This document shows, in pieces, positions 51,318 to 59,103 of a DNA stretch of 60,091 nt. A program made the translations under genes and the position numbers. The stretch spans positions 1 through 60,091 of IMG/VR virus record IMGVR_UViG_3300006750_000009. The stretch is one strand, 5' to 3'. The notes under the pieces are model-generated. The model worked only from the letters and a program-made list of their open reading frames with translations. It was not told the DNA's origin and ran no database searches. This DNA comes from a virus. Position 1 is the stretch's first letter; each line of letters opens with the position of its first letter.

Positions 51318-52490
51318 ATGTCAACTGCAAAAAATAGAAGAAAAGTGGCGCATAAAATTTCTAGGGGAGTTGAGAAATTCCTTGAGGAAAACAAGGATTC
51401 GACAGAGCCAGCCAAGGTAGCTGTCCACACTGCTGTGGAAGGAACTTTGAAAAGCTTGCAGGGCAATATCGGCGCTGATCTTGACGCAGTGGCAAGAGAG
51501 CAGAGTATTGCATTGGCGAAAACTTTGCAAAAATCACTTTTTCAATTGGCTAACGACACTTGGTTCGACCATGACAAGGGAGATATGATGATAGTGCCAG
51601 AAGGCACTAGATTTGTACATCGTCAAGGAACAACTGTTTACATCGCAATTGAAGAAAAGCCTCAAGTTAGAAGTATTAGATACGAAAAAGGAAATAGAAC
51701 CTATAATTACAGGGTTGCTTTGCCTTATTGTATCTTTATTTTCCCCGTTGGGACTTTTGTTGATGATAACGGAAATCCACGTTACAACCTGAATCAAGGA
51801 AAGTTGGCATTTTCGAAACAGCCACTTACATCTCTTGATCAGGAGGTGTATTGTCCGTGCCTTCCTAACATCAATACAGAAGATAGAGAATTGAAGATTT
51901 GCATGGGTGGAGCGTTTAACTTCAATGTAAATGAAACTCTGTGCGAACAAATAAGACTTTACATAACTCACTTCTGGGGCGCTCCATTCGGAACAGATTG
52001 GGCACATGAATTTGAAAGAATGGGCGGAAAAGACAGAAGGTTTGCAAATTTCAACAGATGGCAAACTGCATCGGAAGAAAATCCGTTGTTTGTTTTGGAA
52101 GATGAAATCGAATATAGATCTGCCGGAACATTTGGAAAGTTGGTGCTGGAGAACATTACTGACAGCAGCGATATTAACGTTCCGTTGCGTAAGATTGTAA
52201 AAACTGCTGTTGACAGTCTTGGTCAAGATGTGATCAGAACATTGAGACAGGCTGACTTGCTGAAAAACTTTGACGCCAAGACGGTTGACAAGTGTGTGTA
52301 TGAGTTGATGTGTAAGTGTGTTCGTGATTGCGTTGATTCTGTTACAGATGATTTGGTTGTTGAAGACAGAGAAGAATTCAACAGTTCCAGAGATAGCCTT
52401 GAGGACGACTTGACCGACCTTCTTGTCACTCTTGAGAAAAGAGTAACCAAAGAAAAAGGTGAATCGTCTGGTTATTGGGGAAAAATTTAA
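51318..52490 (+). CDS. E2-like protein 2 (long paralogue)
   Basis: 390 residues from ATG 51318. A helical part (1-85), a beta segment PEGTRFVHRQGTTVYIAIEE (94-113), ALPYCIFIFPVGTF, CPCLPNINTED, Cys195 in LKICMGG and a helix YITHFWGAPFGTDW form the E2-like core. After it comes a C-terminal helical acidic part (290-390). The core pattern of a Pro-Asn strand, then Cys, then Phe-Trp helix is that of the PRTRC-B/Prok-E2 group. It is predicted to carry the Ubl on Cys195. Confidence 0.72.
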   Translation: MSTAKNRRKVAHKISRGVEKFLEENKDSTEPAKVAVHTAVEGTLKSLQGNIGADLDAVAREQSIALAKTLQKSLFQLANDTWFDHDKGDMMIVPEGTRFVHRQGTTVYIAIEEKPQVRSIRYEKGNRTYNYRVALPYCIFIFPVGTFVDDNGNPRYNLNQGKLAFSKQPLTSLDQEVYCPCLPNINTEDRELKICMGGAFNFNVNETLCEQIRLYITHFWGAPFGTDWAHEFERMGGKDRRFANFNRWQTASEENPLFVLEDEIEYRSAGTFGKLVLENITDSSDINVPLRKIVKTAVDSLGQDVIRTLRQADLLKNFDAKTVDKCVYELMCKCVRDCVDSVTDDLVVEDREEFNSSRDSLEDDLTDLLVTLEKRVTKEKGESSGYWGKI

Positions 52491-52499
52491 TCATTTCAT

Positions 52500-52528
52500 T
52501 TGTCAATTGTACGATTCTTAAGTATAAT
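52500..52528 (+). promoter_or_regulatory. Phage promoter 1 before the JAMM gene
   Basis: TTGTCA at 52500-52505, 17-base spacer ending TAAG, TATAAT at 52523-52528. Confidence 0.85.
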
Positions 52529-52586
52529 GGTTATAACGACGAACGAAAAGAAAAGTTGATGACGGAAAAATTTGGTAATTTTTCAC

Positions 52587-52615
52587 TTACCAAATCAAAG
52601 TTTACGAAGTATAAT
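52587..52615 (+). promoter_or_regulatory. Phage promoter 2 before the JAMM gene
   Basis: TTACCA at 52587-52592, 17-base spacer ending GAAG, TATAAT at 52610-52615, 42 bases before the ATG. Confidence 0.85.
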
Positions 52616-52657
52616 CTCTAGTAGAAGTTAAAACATTTTCGAGTTTGGGAGAAAAAG

Positions 52658-53821
52658 ATGAGTTTGACATTTCCTATCTACGTTGCTGAAAAAGGCAAGA
52701 AGTTGCCTGCAAAGGGAACGTATTATGTTGTGGGTCGCACAAGAAATTACTTGCATAAAGACACTGGACTTGTGCGTGCATTGGTTGAAGTTGATTCTAT
52801 CGGTGCTTTGCAAGACATTGAGCCATACGTTCAATTGTTGCTTCCAAAGCTTCCGCCAGACATTTTGTATCGTGCATGGAAGTTTTTCAATGCGGCATAC
52901 AATAAGTTTAAGTCGGAATCTGCCGTAGTGATTCACTACAACAAAGATGATGGAGAATACTATCTCCATTGCCCAGAGCAAACAGTTAGTCATGGAAGTG
53001 TCAACTATGATCTGGATGATCGTTTTGAAAACTATCAATTGGTAGGAACGATCCACAGTCACGCAGATTTCAATGCGTTCCACAGTGGAACAGACATTGA
53101 TGATGAAGTCGATCAGGATGGAGTTCACATCACACTCGGTCATGTGGATGGCAAATATTTTTCGGCTTCCGCTTGTTTGGTTGTGAATGGGACTCGTTTT
53201 GAAACGGCATTGGAGAACACTGGTCTTGGTGTTCGCAGAGTTACGATGAAAGATGGTGATCCAAATATTTCGGCTGGACGTGCCGACCGATACATGGTGT
53301 CATTGAGCGATGAGGAAAAAGCCGCTGTTGATGCCGCTTATGATCAAGAGATCAAGGATTGGGTTAAGGATAAGGTGTCTGGGAGACAAACTGGGTTCAA
53401 CAGAGGTTCCGTTGTAAGTTACCCAAGCACAACCCCTGCCAGCAATGGCAATAGTAGTGGTGTTTCTTCGACTTCGACTCGAAATGAGAGCACTTTTGTT
53501 CATCGTCTCGATCCAAAGGGGTCTGGTCGCAAGGGTTGGTTCAACCAAAATGGCGATGAATTGAATCCTTCCGATAATGAAACTTCTGCGGAAAAGCCAG
53601 AAAACGAAACTTCTGAGCAACCAGAAAACTGGGACGCTGAGGCGGTTTTGGCAGAGAATGATTTGCTTGAAGGTGCCGAACTGCCTAAAGCTGACGACGA
53701 TGTTGTCGATTTGACTATTGCTGATGATTCTTCGGAAGAATCTTCGGACGATGTTCCTGCTGGTGTTGCGGATCATCTTGACGAAAAAGAAGAGCCCACG
53801 ATTGGGCAGAAGGACAGTTAA
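52658..53821 (+). CDS. JAMM/JAB metallopeptidase (PRTRC-A-like)
   Basis: 387 residues from ATG 52658 behind GGGAG. The metal motif is complete: GTIHSHADFNAFHSGTDIDD, with His133, His135, Ser143 and Asp146; Glu88 is a candidate catalytic acid. This is the deubiquitinase-type JAMM fold. The sequence around the motif is very close to PRTRC system protein A. The last 170 residues are acidic and disordered. It may process the Ubl tail or remove it from targets; the E1-like gene follows at once. Confidence 0.88.
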   Translation: MSLTFPIYVAEKGKKLPAKGTYYVVGRTRNYLHKDTGLVRALVEVDSIGALQDIEPYVQLLLPKLPPDILYRAWKFFNAAYNKFKSESAVVIHYNKDDGEYYLHCPEQTVSHGSVNYDLDDRFENYQLVGTIHSHADFNAFHSGTDIDDEVDQDGVHITLGHVDGKYFSASACLVVNGTRFETALENTGLGVRRVTMKDGDPNISAGRADRYMVSLSDEEKAAVDAAYDQEIKDWVKDKVSGRQTGFNRGSVVSYPSTTPASNGNSSGVSSTSTRNESTFVHRLDPKGSGRKGWFNQNGDELNPSDNETSAEKPENETSEQPENWDAEAVLAENDLLEGAELPKADDDVVDLTIADDSSEESSDDVPAGVADHLDEKEEPTIGQKDS

Positions 53822-54574
53822 GTGATTAATAAATTAGAATGCCCCGAAATTAACAGCATCAGAGTTATTGGTGTTGGAGGGATTGGACTTAGCCTCCTAC
53901 CTTCTCTTTGCCGGTATTTGAACTACCACCCAGAGATTGATGATGTTGACGTGTTTCTGATTGATGGCGACGAATACGAAGCTCGCAATCAGAGTCGTCA
54001 AGCATTTCAAGAGATGGGGAACAAGGCTGAAGTTACAAGAAGACAGTATGAGACGGAGTTTCAAAATCTTTTTTTCAATGCTGTTCAGGAATATTTGACA
54101 GAAGACAATATTGGGTATCACGTTCGTGAAGGAGATATTATCTTTTGTTGTGTTGACAATCATTCCACAAGAAAGCTTGTTATTGAAGAGTGTCAAAACT
54201 TGGAAAATATGATCTTGATTTCTGGTGGAAACGATTTGTACGACGGAAATGTTTCCATCTACATTCGAGTTGATGGCGAAGATGTTACCAAGTCTCCAAT
54301 CGAAGTATACCCTGAAATTGCGTCACCTCCAGAAGGAGACGAAAATCCAGGTGATGTCGATGAAGAGAGAGAAGGTGGTTGTGCAAACGAAGTTGAGTCA
54401 ACACCTCAGATTTTGTTCGCCAACAACATGGCGGCAGCTATGATGGGAAATGCTTTCTATCAAGTGGTTGAAGGCAAGCATGGTAATCGCGGAGATTGGT
54501 ACTTTGACATTAATACCAACGCTACCCGTCAAAACGAAAGAGCTATGCCAAACGAAGCTCAAAAAATTAATTGA
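53822..54574 (+). CDS. E1/ThiF-like Ubl-activating enzyme
   Basis: 250 residues from GTG 53822 behind AGAAGGAC. Rossmann nucleotide site VIGVGGIG (15-22), the acidic/Arg set FLIDGDEYEARNQSRQ (Asp48, Asn56, Arg59), Lys68 and CCVDN (Asp112). Cys187 in GGCANEVESTP sits before the final helix, the position of the reactive Cys of ThiF/PRTRC enzymes. No second catalytic Cys domain. It would adenylate the Ubl C-terminal Gly and pass it to an E2. Confidence 0.85.
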   Translation: MINKLECPEINSIRVIGVGGIGLSLLPSLCRYLNYHPEIDDVDVFLIDGDEYEARNQSRQAFQEMGNKAEVTRRQYETEFQNLFFNAVQEYLTEDNIGYHVREGDIIFCCVDNHSTRKLVIEECQNLENMILISGGNDLYDGNVSIYIRVDGEDVTKSPIEVYPEIASPPEGDENPGDVDEEREGGCANEVESTPQILFANNMAAAMMGNAFYQVVEGKHGNRGDWYFDINTNATRQNERAMPNEAQKIN

Positions 54575-54582
54575 GAATCTAT

Positions 54583-54611
54583 TTAACATTTAGCATTATA
54601 TGAAGTATAAT
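54583..54611 (+). promoter_or_regulatory. Phage promoter for the Ubl gene
   Basis: TTAACA at 54583-54588, 17-base spacer ending GAAG, TATAAT at 54606-54611. The Ubl gene is thus expressed from its own promoter and not only from the E1 transcript. Confidence 0.85.
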
Positions 54612-54638
54612 GTAGTATAAGACAGTTTACTGTGTGTC

Positions 54639-54668
54639 GCCCATAACGGGCAATCGCCCACAACGGGC
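54639..54668 (+). promoter_or_regulatory. Twin small hairpins in the Ubl leader
   Basis: GCCCATAACGGGC and GCCCACAACGGGC, almost identical, lie in tandem between promoter and ribosome site, and a T6 stretch follows. They may act as a weak terminator/attenuator or mRNA stabiliser; the stems are only four G-C pairs each. Confidence 0.5.
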
Positions 54669-54697
54669 AAATTTTTTAACCTTCGGAGGTTTTTAGG

Positions 54698-55045
54698 ATG
54701 AGTGACCAAGAACAACGGCCACAAGACGACGCAAATGCTCAGCGTCCAGCAGATGAGCAAAATCAGAACCAAGCTGGTGACGCAGATGCAGCCGCAGATG
54801 CGGGCGATGCCGACAAAAGCAGCGATGCTGCTGGTTCTGTCACGGTTATTCATGGTGCGAATAACCAAAAGTTTGACAACCTTGCTGGCTCGACGGTCGG
54901 TGACGTTCGTGACACTTTGACTGACGTTTTCAACATTCCACAGGACGCACAAGCGTTGGTGAATGGCGAGAATGCTGGCGGAAACTATCGTCTCCGTCCA
55001 GAGGACACACTTGAGTTCATTCGCCAAGCAGGAGTCAAGGGTTAA
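54698..55045 (+). CDS. Ubiquitin-like beta-grasp protein (PRTRC-C-like)
   Basis: 115 residues from ATG 54698, after a strong GGAGG. Residues 1-46 are a disordered acidic Gln/Asp/Ala tail; 47-115 form a beta-grasp (SVTVIHGANNQKF, TVGDVRDTLTDVFNIP, AQALVNGENAGG, RPEDTLEFIRQAGVKG). The chain ends in Lys-Gly, like PRTRC-C and other Ubls, so no processing is needed to expose the Gly. The gene has the best ribosome site of the cassette, and its own promoter and terminator, as expected for an abundant small modifier. Confidence 0.8.
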   Translation: MSDQEQRPQDDANAQRPADEQNQNQAGDADAAADAGDADKSSDAAGSVTVIHGANNQKFDNLAGSTVGDVRDTLTDVFNIPQDAQALVNGENAGGNYRLRPEDTLEFIRQAGVKG

Positions 55046-55090
55046 ACCTTGACATCTTTGGCAGTGAAATCAGGGTGTAGCATCCCTTCC

Positions 55091-55129
55091 AAAATCGCCC
55101 CTGCCACATGGTGGGGGCGATTTTTTTTT
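55091..55129 (+). terminator. Rho-independent terminator after the Ubl gene
   Basis: AAAATCGCCCC / GGGGCGATTTT with an inner CCACATGG loop, followed by T9. Confidence 0.92.
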
Positions 55130-55148
55130 ATGTGTAAAGGAAATAATA

Positions 55149-55604
55149 ATGAATATGAAAAAGCCTAAGAAACCAAAGAGAGTGCATGGCAAGAACTATC
55201 TTGATCAAAAGGATCGTCATAAAGCGCAGAACTTGATGATGGAACCTTCCACGGCAAAGATAGAGCCTCATGTAAATAGATGGACTCCAAAGAACCCTGT
55301 CTGGGCAACTGTGTATGTTGGAAATGATTTTGTTCGTATTGAAGAACTGGAATCAATTGACAGTGTGGCAGGAAGAGTGTATGAAATTGTTGCAAAAAAT
55401 GGAGTTGTTGGTGGAAAGTCGTGTTCATGGCATGACACATTTTTGCATTTGTATTTGGAAGATCCAAATGAATCGGCAAGTTTTTCAGACAAAAAATGCA
55501 CTTTTTGTCTTGACCAATATGGACATGTTTGCATTCGAGGTATCGGCGGAATTTTAACCCCATACTCAGAGTGGAGAGAGGCAAATGCATCACTCAATTC
55601 TTGA
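55149..55604 (+). CDS. Hypothetical protein in the Ubl cassette
   Basis: 151 residues from ATG 55149 behind AAAGGAA. A Lys/Pro-rich basic start (KKPKKPKRVHGK) and a mixed alpha/beta remainder with Cys and Trp residues (GKSCSWHDTFLHLYLEDP, KKCTFCLDQYGHVCIRG). No family recognised. Its end overlaps the next gene by 20 bases. Confidence 0.65.
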   Translation: MNMKKPKKPKRVHGKNYLDQKDRHKAQNLMMEPSTAKIEPHVNRWTPKNPVWATVYVGNDFVRIEELESIDSVAGRVYEIVAKNGVVGGKSCSWHDTFLHLYLEDPNESASFSDKKCTFCLDQYGHVCIRGIGGILTPYSEWREANASLNS

Positions 55605-55974
55605 TGAATTATGCACAGATCATTATGAAGTGCGTTGGATGTGTGGTACGGACAATACAAGTGCGTTTCATGACTCTCTAAAGAAAGATGGGCTTGTGCT
55701 TCTGTTGTCAGCCATGTATGATTGTGGAGAAGTTGAGGATGGAGAGATACAAGAGTTTGTTGACAGGCTTTTGTCTGCTCACTATGAAAAAGGCGTCTTC
55801 TTTCCATTTGATACAGCCCTCTCAGCAATATGTGTGGCGATGGAGGATAAGAGAACACCATTCGCAAATCAGTTTCTAAAAAGTTTGTTGTCAGTTTTTG
55901 GAGGCACATGCGTAGAGTTTTTGAAGACAAGTAGAATGTCAAAAATGTGTTTTGAGATAAACGAAAAAAGTTAG
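55585..55974 (+). CDS. Hypothetical helical protein in the Ubl cassette
   Basis: 129 residues from ATG 55585. All-helical in appearance (LLLSAMYDCGEVEDGEIQEF, FANQFLKSLLSVF). No family recognised. It is nine bases upstream of E2-like gene 3. Confidence 0.65.
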   Translation: MHHSILDELCTDHYEVRWMCGTDNTSAFHDSLKKDGLVLLLSAMYDCGEVEDGEIQEFVDRLLSAHYEKGVFFPFDTALSAICVAMEDKRTPFANQFLKSLLSVFGGTCVEFLKTSRMSKMCFEINEKS

Positions 55975-55983
55975 GAATAAAAA

Positions 55984-56952
55984 ATGTCTAAAGATTATTG
56001 GTCTGGCGAGTTTGTTGATCTGTTAAACGATGGAGTCGCTGAGGACAAAAAAGAACAGTCTTCTATTCCGCAAGTTGAAAACATAGATGAAATTGTGGAG
56101 AATGGAAAAGACAGTCTCATGCGAGAGTTTGAAAAGTTGGCTTTACTGACAGCTTCTAATCTTCATAAGGGCGTTTTGTCAGATGCAGATGTTGATGTTG
56201 GAAAGTTAATGAGACAGTTTGAGAGCGACCTTGCAAACAGAATGTCAAGAACACTGTTAAGTGTGCAAGCAAGTCCCATGCCTCCTGGCACACGTTTCGC
56301 TTTGCCGTTTGGCAATTCCATTGTTTACGTAATTGAGCATGAGCCATGTGTTCGTTCCATCTATCATAGCCAAGGAATAAACGGTAAAGCATCCTTAGCG
56401 TTTCCATATATGGTTTTTGGGACGTTGGTGGACAAAAATAGAATACCAGGGCATCTACACATTGGATGCTCTAACAAGTCTCTCTCAAGCCTTGATGATC
56501 GTCTTGAACGAATTCACCTTTCTAACATTTATCAGAGTTTTAACAAGATGGGGGTTTGCGATTCTTCCATTAGTGGTGGCTCGGCTGCAAAAAAGGGGTC
56601 AACGGTTGCAGAAAAGGTAGAGGCAGTGATAACACAGTTCTGGGCTTCTCAATGGAACGGAGCAGGAATGACAAGTGAGTGCAAGGATTCGAAAGTTACC
56701 ACTATTGCCAGTTGGGAGAAGAATACAAAAAAAGATCCAATGTTTTCATTGAAGGTAAAGTGGCAGTCCGCTGGCATTAATGTTCGTCAATTTGCTGAAG
56801 GTCTTGCTGGATCAAAGATAGATGAAGAAAAGAAAAGCCATGCTCGATTGGACACTGATTTCAGAGGTCTTGGAAGAGAGTTGGTTGGCAATGTCACAAA
56901 TGCTCTAAATTTGCGTTTGGAAGAACAGGGGATTACATTCCGTGATGAATAA
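55984..56952 (+). CDS. E2-like protein 3 (long paralogue)
   Basis: 322 residues from ATG 55984. Collinear with protein 2: an N-terminal helical part, PPGTRFALPFGNSIVYVIEH (100-119), AFPYMVFGTL, then Cys192 in NKMGVCDSS and AVITQFWASQWNG. The proline-asparagine strand before the Cys is changed (LSNIYQSFN), and a Ser/Gly insert follows it. Lower similarity suggests a different target or an inactive partner. Its end overlaps the first MIB/HERC2-like gene by eight bases. Confidence 0.65.
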   Translation: MSKDYWSGEFVDLLNDGVAEDKKEQSSIPQVENIDEIVENGKDSLMREFEKLALLTASNLHKGVLSDADVDVGKLMRQFESDLANRMSRTLLSVQASPMPPGTRFALPFGNSIVYVIEHEPCVRSIYHSQGINGKASLAFPYMVFGTLVDKNRIPGHLHIGCSNKSLSSLDDRLERIHLSNIYQSFNKMGVCDSSISGGSAAKKGSTVAEKVEAVITQFWASQWNGAGMTSECKDSKVTTIASWEKNTKKDPMFSLKVKWQSAGINVRQFAEGLAGSKIDEEKKSHARLDTDFRGLGRELVGNVTNALNLRLEEQGITFRDE

Positions 56953-57277
56953 TGAATACAATGACAACACATTTTCAATGAAAAGGCTTTTGAACACGTA
57001 TAAAGAGTTGCATGGACTTAATGTAAGTGAAACTGGTCCTGTAACTAAAGAAAACGTTTTCGTTGGCGCAAGAGTGGCGAGCGCCCCTGATTGGATTTAT
57101 GGGGATCAAAATAGATACGATCACCAGGGCCGTCCAGTGGCGGTAACGCCTGGAATGAGCCTTGCTGGAACTGTTGTCTCAGCAGATAAGTATACTACGC
57201 ATGGTGTTTGTGTCGAGTGGGACACTGGCTACAAAGATGTCTACAGACATATAGATCTAGTTTTTTTTGAAAGTTAA
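56945..57277 (+). CDS. MIB/HERC2-domain-like protein 1
   Basis: 110 residues from ATG 56945. A short N-terminal helix (FSMKRLLNTYKELHG) and then FVGARVASAPDWIYGDQ ... GTVVSA ... VCVEWDTGYKDVYRH IDLVFF. That order of a V-Arg-V-x-G/A-PDW, Asp-Gln, GTV, WD-x-G and YR is the MIB/HERC2 domain pattern known from E3 ligases Mindbomb and HERC2. The fold call comes from motif order only. Its coupling to E2-like gene 3 suggests a role in target binding. Confidence 0.68.
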   Translation: MNNEYNDNTFSMKRLLNTYKELHGLNVSETGPVTKENVFVGARVASAPDWIYGDQNRYDHQGRPVAVTPGMSLAGTVVSADKYTTHGVCVEWDTGYKDVYRHIDLVFFES

Positions 57278-57280
57278 AAA

Positions 57281-57601
57281 ATGTCTGGGAACACAAACTC
57301 TCTTGCAAATCTTATTGGTAGATGGTCAAAGTTGTATGAATGTGAATTGTCTCTAGGTCCTGTAACTAAAGAAAATGTGTTTTTTGGCGCAAGAGTTGTA
57401 AGAGGCCCTGATTGGATATATGGTAATCAAGACAGAGAAGGAAACTATGGATATGAATATGCGCATCAAGACGATGATTGTAAATATATTGGAACTATTG
57501 TAGGAGGTCCAGACATGGATGGATATGCGTTGGTCATATGGGATACTGGTTGTCAAGACTACTATAGAATTGAAGATTGGCAAGATTTATTGTTTGCTTG
57601 A
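57281..57601 (+). CDS. MIB/HERC2-domain-like protein 2
   Basis: 106 residues from ATG 57281. This is the closest match of the set: FFGARVVRGPDWIYGNQDRE ... YIGTIVGG ... ALVIWDTGCQDYYRI ... DLLF, which agrees with human-type MIB/HERC2 domains at the RGPDW, GNQD, GTI and WD-x-G positions. The N-terminal helix (NSLANLIGRWSKLYECE) is shared with protein 3. Three bases separate it from the gene before. Confidence 0.72.
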   Translation: MSGNTNSLANLIGRWSKLYECELSLGPVTKENVFFGARVVRGPDWIYGNQDREGNYGYEYAHQDDDCKYIGTIVGGPDMDGYALVIWDTGCQDYYRIEDWQDLLFA

Positions 57602-57612
57602 AAGTTAAAAAA

Positions 57613-57933
57613 ATGAATGAAGAAACAAATTCTCTTGCAAATCTTATTGATAGATGGTCAAAGTTGTATGAATGTGAAATTGATGTAATTGCAACAGTTG
57701 ACAATATTTACATTGGCGCAAAAGTGTGGAAAGGTCCTACTTGGGGATGGTGGGTCGAAGCTGACGAACAAGTTTTCGGAAAAGAACAAGAAGGAGAAGG
57801 AGCAGGAGTGGGAATTGTTCGCTCCATGCCAAGAAAAATTAACGGTCAAATGTATGTCAATGTCGAATGGGAAAGTGGCGTTAGTAATGCATATTCAATA
57901 AGTCCAGAACAAGATCTCGTGTTGATTATATGA
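57613..57933 (+). CDS. MIB/HERC2-domain-like protein 3
   Basis: 106 residues from ATG 57613. The N-terminal helix is nearly identical to that of protein 2. The domain is more divergent: YIGAKVWKGPTWGWWVEADE, GVGIVRSM, VNVEWESGVSNAYSI and DLVLII. The PDW triplet is PTW. An ATGA overlap joins it to the next gene. Confidence 0.6.
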   Translation: MNEETNSLANLIDRWSKLYECEIDVIATVDNIYIGAKVWKGPTWGWWVEADEQVFGKEQEGEGAGVGIVRSMPRKINGQMYVNVEWESGVSNAYSISPEQDLVLII

Positions 57934-58295
57934 TTGTTCCAAAATCTATTAAATGTGTTTTTGAATCGTGGATAGAATTGAATGGCATTACATACAATTC
58001 TCGCATTTATGAACAAAGAAAATGCTGTAGAGCAGTAAGTGAATGCGTTAGGCAATGGGATGTGTATTGTGGTGGTAATTTATTTTTGAATAATAAAAAT
58101 GTATTTGTTGGAGCAAAAGTTCAAGATTTGTGTGGAGCCCATCGCCAATACGATGGCGAAATTGGAACGGTAATAGATGTTAGTAAAGTTTCCTATCCAG
58201 AGTGGCCGCAAGCACACATGGATGTTGTGATTCAATTTGATGGAGTTAAAATGTCTGGGTTTTATTATTACGAAGATTATGTATTTGTTGATTGA
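57930..58295 (+). CDS. Divergent MIB/HERC2-like protein 4
   Basis: 121 residues from ATG 57930. The N-terminal part is Cys-rich (KCCRAVSECVRQWDVYCGG). The second half keeps NVFVGAKVQDL, GEIGTVIDV, DVVIQFDGVKMSGFYYYEDY, matching its neighbours in outline though the PDW element is gone. Assignment rests on context plus these pieces. Confidence 0.5.
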   Translation: MIVPKSIKCVFESWIELNGITYNSRIYEQRKCCRAVSECVRQWDVYCGGNLFLNNKNVFVGAKVQDLCGAHRQYDGEIGTVIDVSKVSYPEWPQAHMDVVIQFDGVKMSGFYYYEDYVFVD

Positions 58296-58298
58296 ATT

Positions 58299-58613
58299 AT
58301 GAATAAAAATAACGACAACACTTTTGTGATGGAACGTCTTGTGGATGTGTGGGGAGAGTTAAATGGATGCGTAATTGAAGACGAAGTTGTTACAAAAGAA
58401 AATGCATTTGTAGGGGCAAGAGTCGCAAAGGGTCCAGACTGGGATTGGGGAGATCAAAACATTAATCCAAGAAGTGGGTTAGAAATGTATGGGAAAATTT
58501 TACGGTTGGACTCCGAAGATGAGTTCAACGAATATTGGGTGCAAGTCGAGTGGGAGAATGGAAGGGGAGACTCCTACAGAGTATATCCACAACGAGAGTT
58601 GGTGTTCGCATGA
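58299..58613 (+). CDS. MIB/HERC2-domain-like protein 5
   Basis: 104 residues from ATG 58299. Helix NTFVMERLVDVWGELNG, then VTKENAFVGARVAKGPDWDW, GDQN, GKILRL, VQVEWENGRGDSYRV and ELVFA, again the full motif order. The helix DNA is almost identical to that of protein 6. Confidence 0.68.
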   Translation: MNKNNDNTFVMERLVDVWGELNGCVIEDEVVTKENAFVGARVAKGPDWDWGDQNINPRSGLEMYGKILRLDSEDEFNEYWVQVEWENGRGDSYRVYPQRELVFA

Positions 58614-58915
58614 ACAGACATAACGACAACACTTTTGTGATGGAACGTCTTGTGGATGTGTGGGGAGAGTTGTATGATTGTTCAATTAGACCGAAAGGTG
58701 TAATTACAAAAGAAAATGCATATGTCGGAGCAAAAGTAATGAGAGGACCAGATTGGGGAGAATTATATGATTGTTCAATTCTATCACCAGAAGAATTGAC
58801 GTGGACATGGAATGAATACGTTGAAGCGTTATCAAGAAAAAAACAACCAGTTTCATACGACGATATGCGAAATGTTGGCGATAATGAACTGTTGCATATT
58901 AGGAGAATGAAATGA
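58610..58915 (+). CDS. Rearranged MIB/HERC2-like protein 6
   Basis: 101 residues from ATG 58610, ATGA overlap. It starts like protein 5, including ENAYVGAKVMRGPDW, but then GELYDCSI appears a second time (first at about residue 20), and an unrelated acidic/basic end follows. So the domain was cut after its first strand by an internal duplication or recombination. It is probably a non-functional or altered copy. Confidence 0.6.
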   Translation: MNRHNDNTFVMERLVDVWGELYDCSIRPKGVITKENAYVGAKVMRGPDWGELYDCSILSPEELTWTWNEYVEALSRKKQPVSYDDMRNVGDNELLHIRRMK

Positions 58916-59103
58916 ATATACTTGAAGAAGCATTGAAAAATTTAGACGGAGACTTTAGTTCAAATGATCTCTTCGAAGAAATTAAAAAAGTTAGAGCAAA
59001 TCGTTATTATCATGGATGGGGAAACGACGCCTCGACAGTGGGTTGCGATTGGCTCTCTGTAATAGAAGATTTATGTAACACTCTTATAGATGGACGACAA
59101 TAA
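58912..59103 (+). CDS. Small hypothetical protein
   Basis: 63 residues, ATG in ATGA overlap with the gene before. Helical, with YYHGWGNDAS and a DLCNTLIDGRQ end. No family recognised. It shares a base with the next start. Confidence 0.6.
   Translation: MNILEEALKNLDGDFSSNDLFEEIKKVRANRYYHGWGNDASTVGCDWLSVIEDLCNTLIDGRQ

Noticed and set aside
50106-55045. Plasmid PRTRC system, implying the window is a plasmid
   Set aside because: No ParB, PRTRC-D or replication gene is present, while terminase, RNA ligase, PhoH and structural genes point to a phage.
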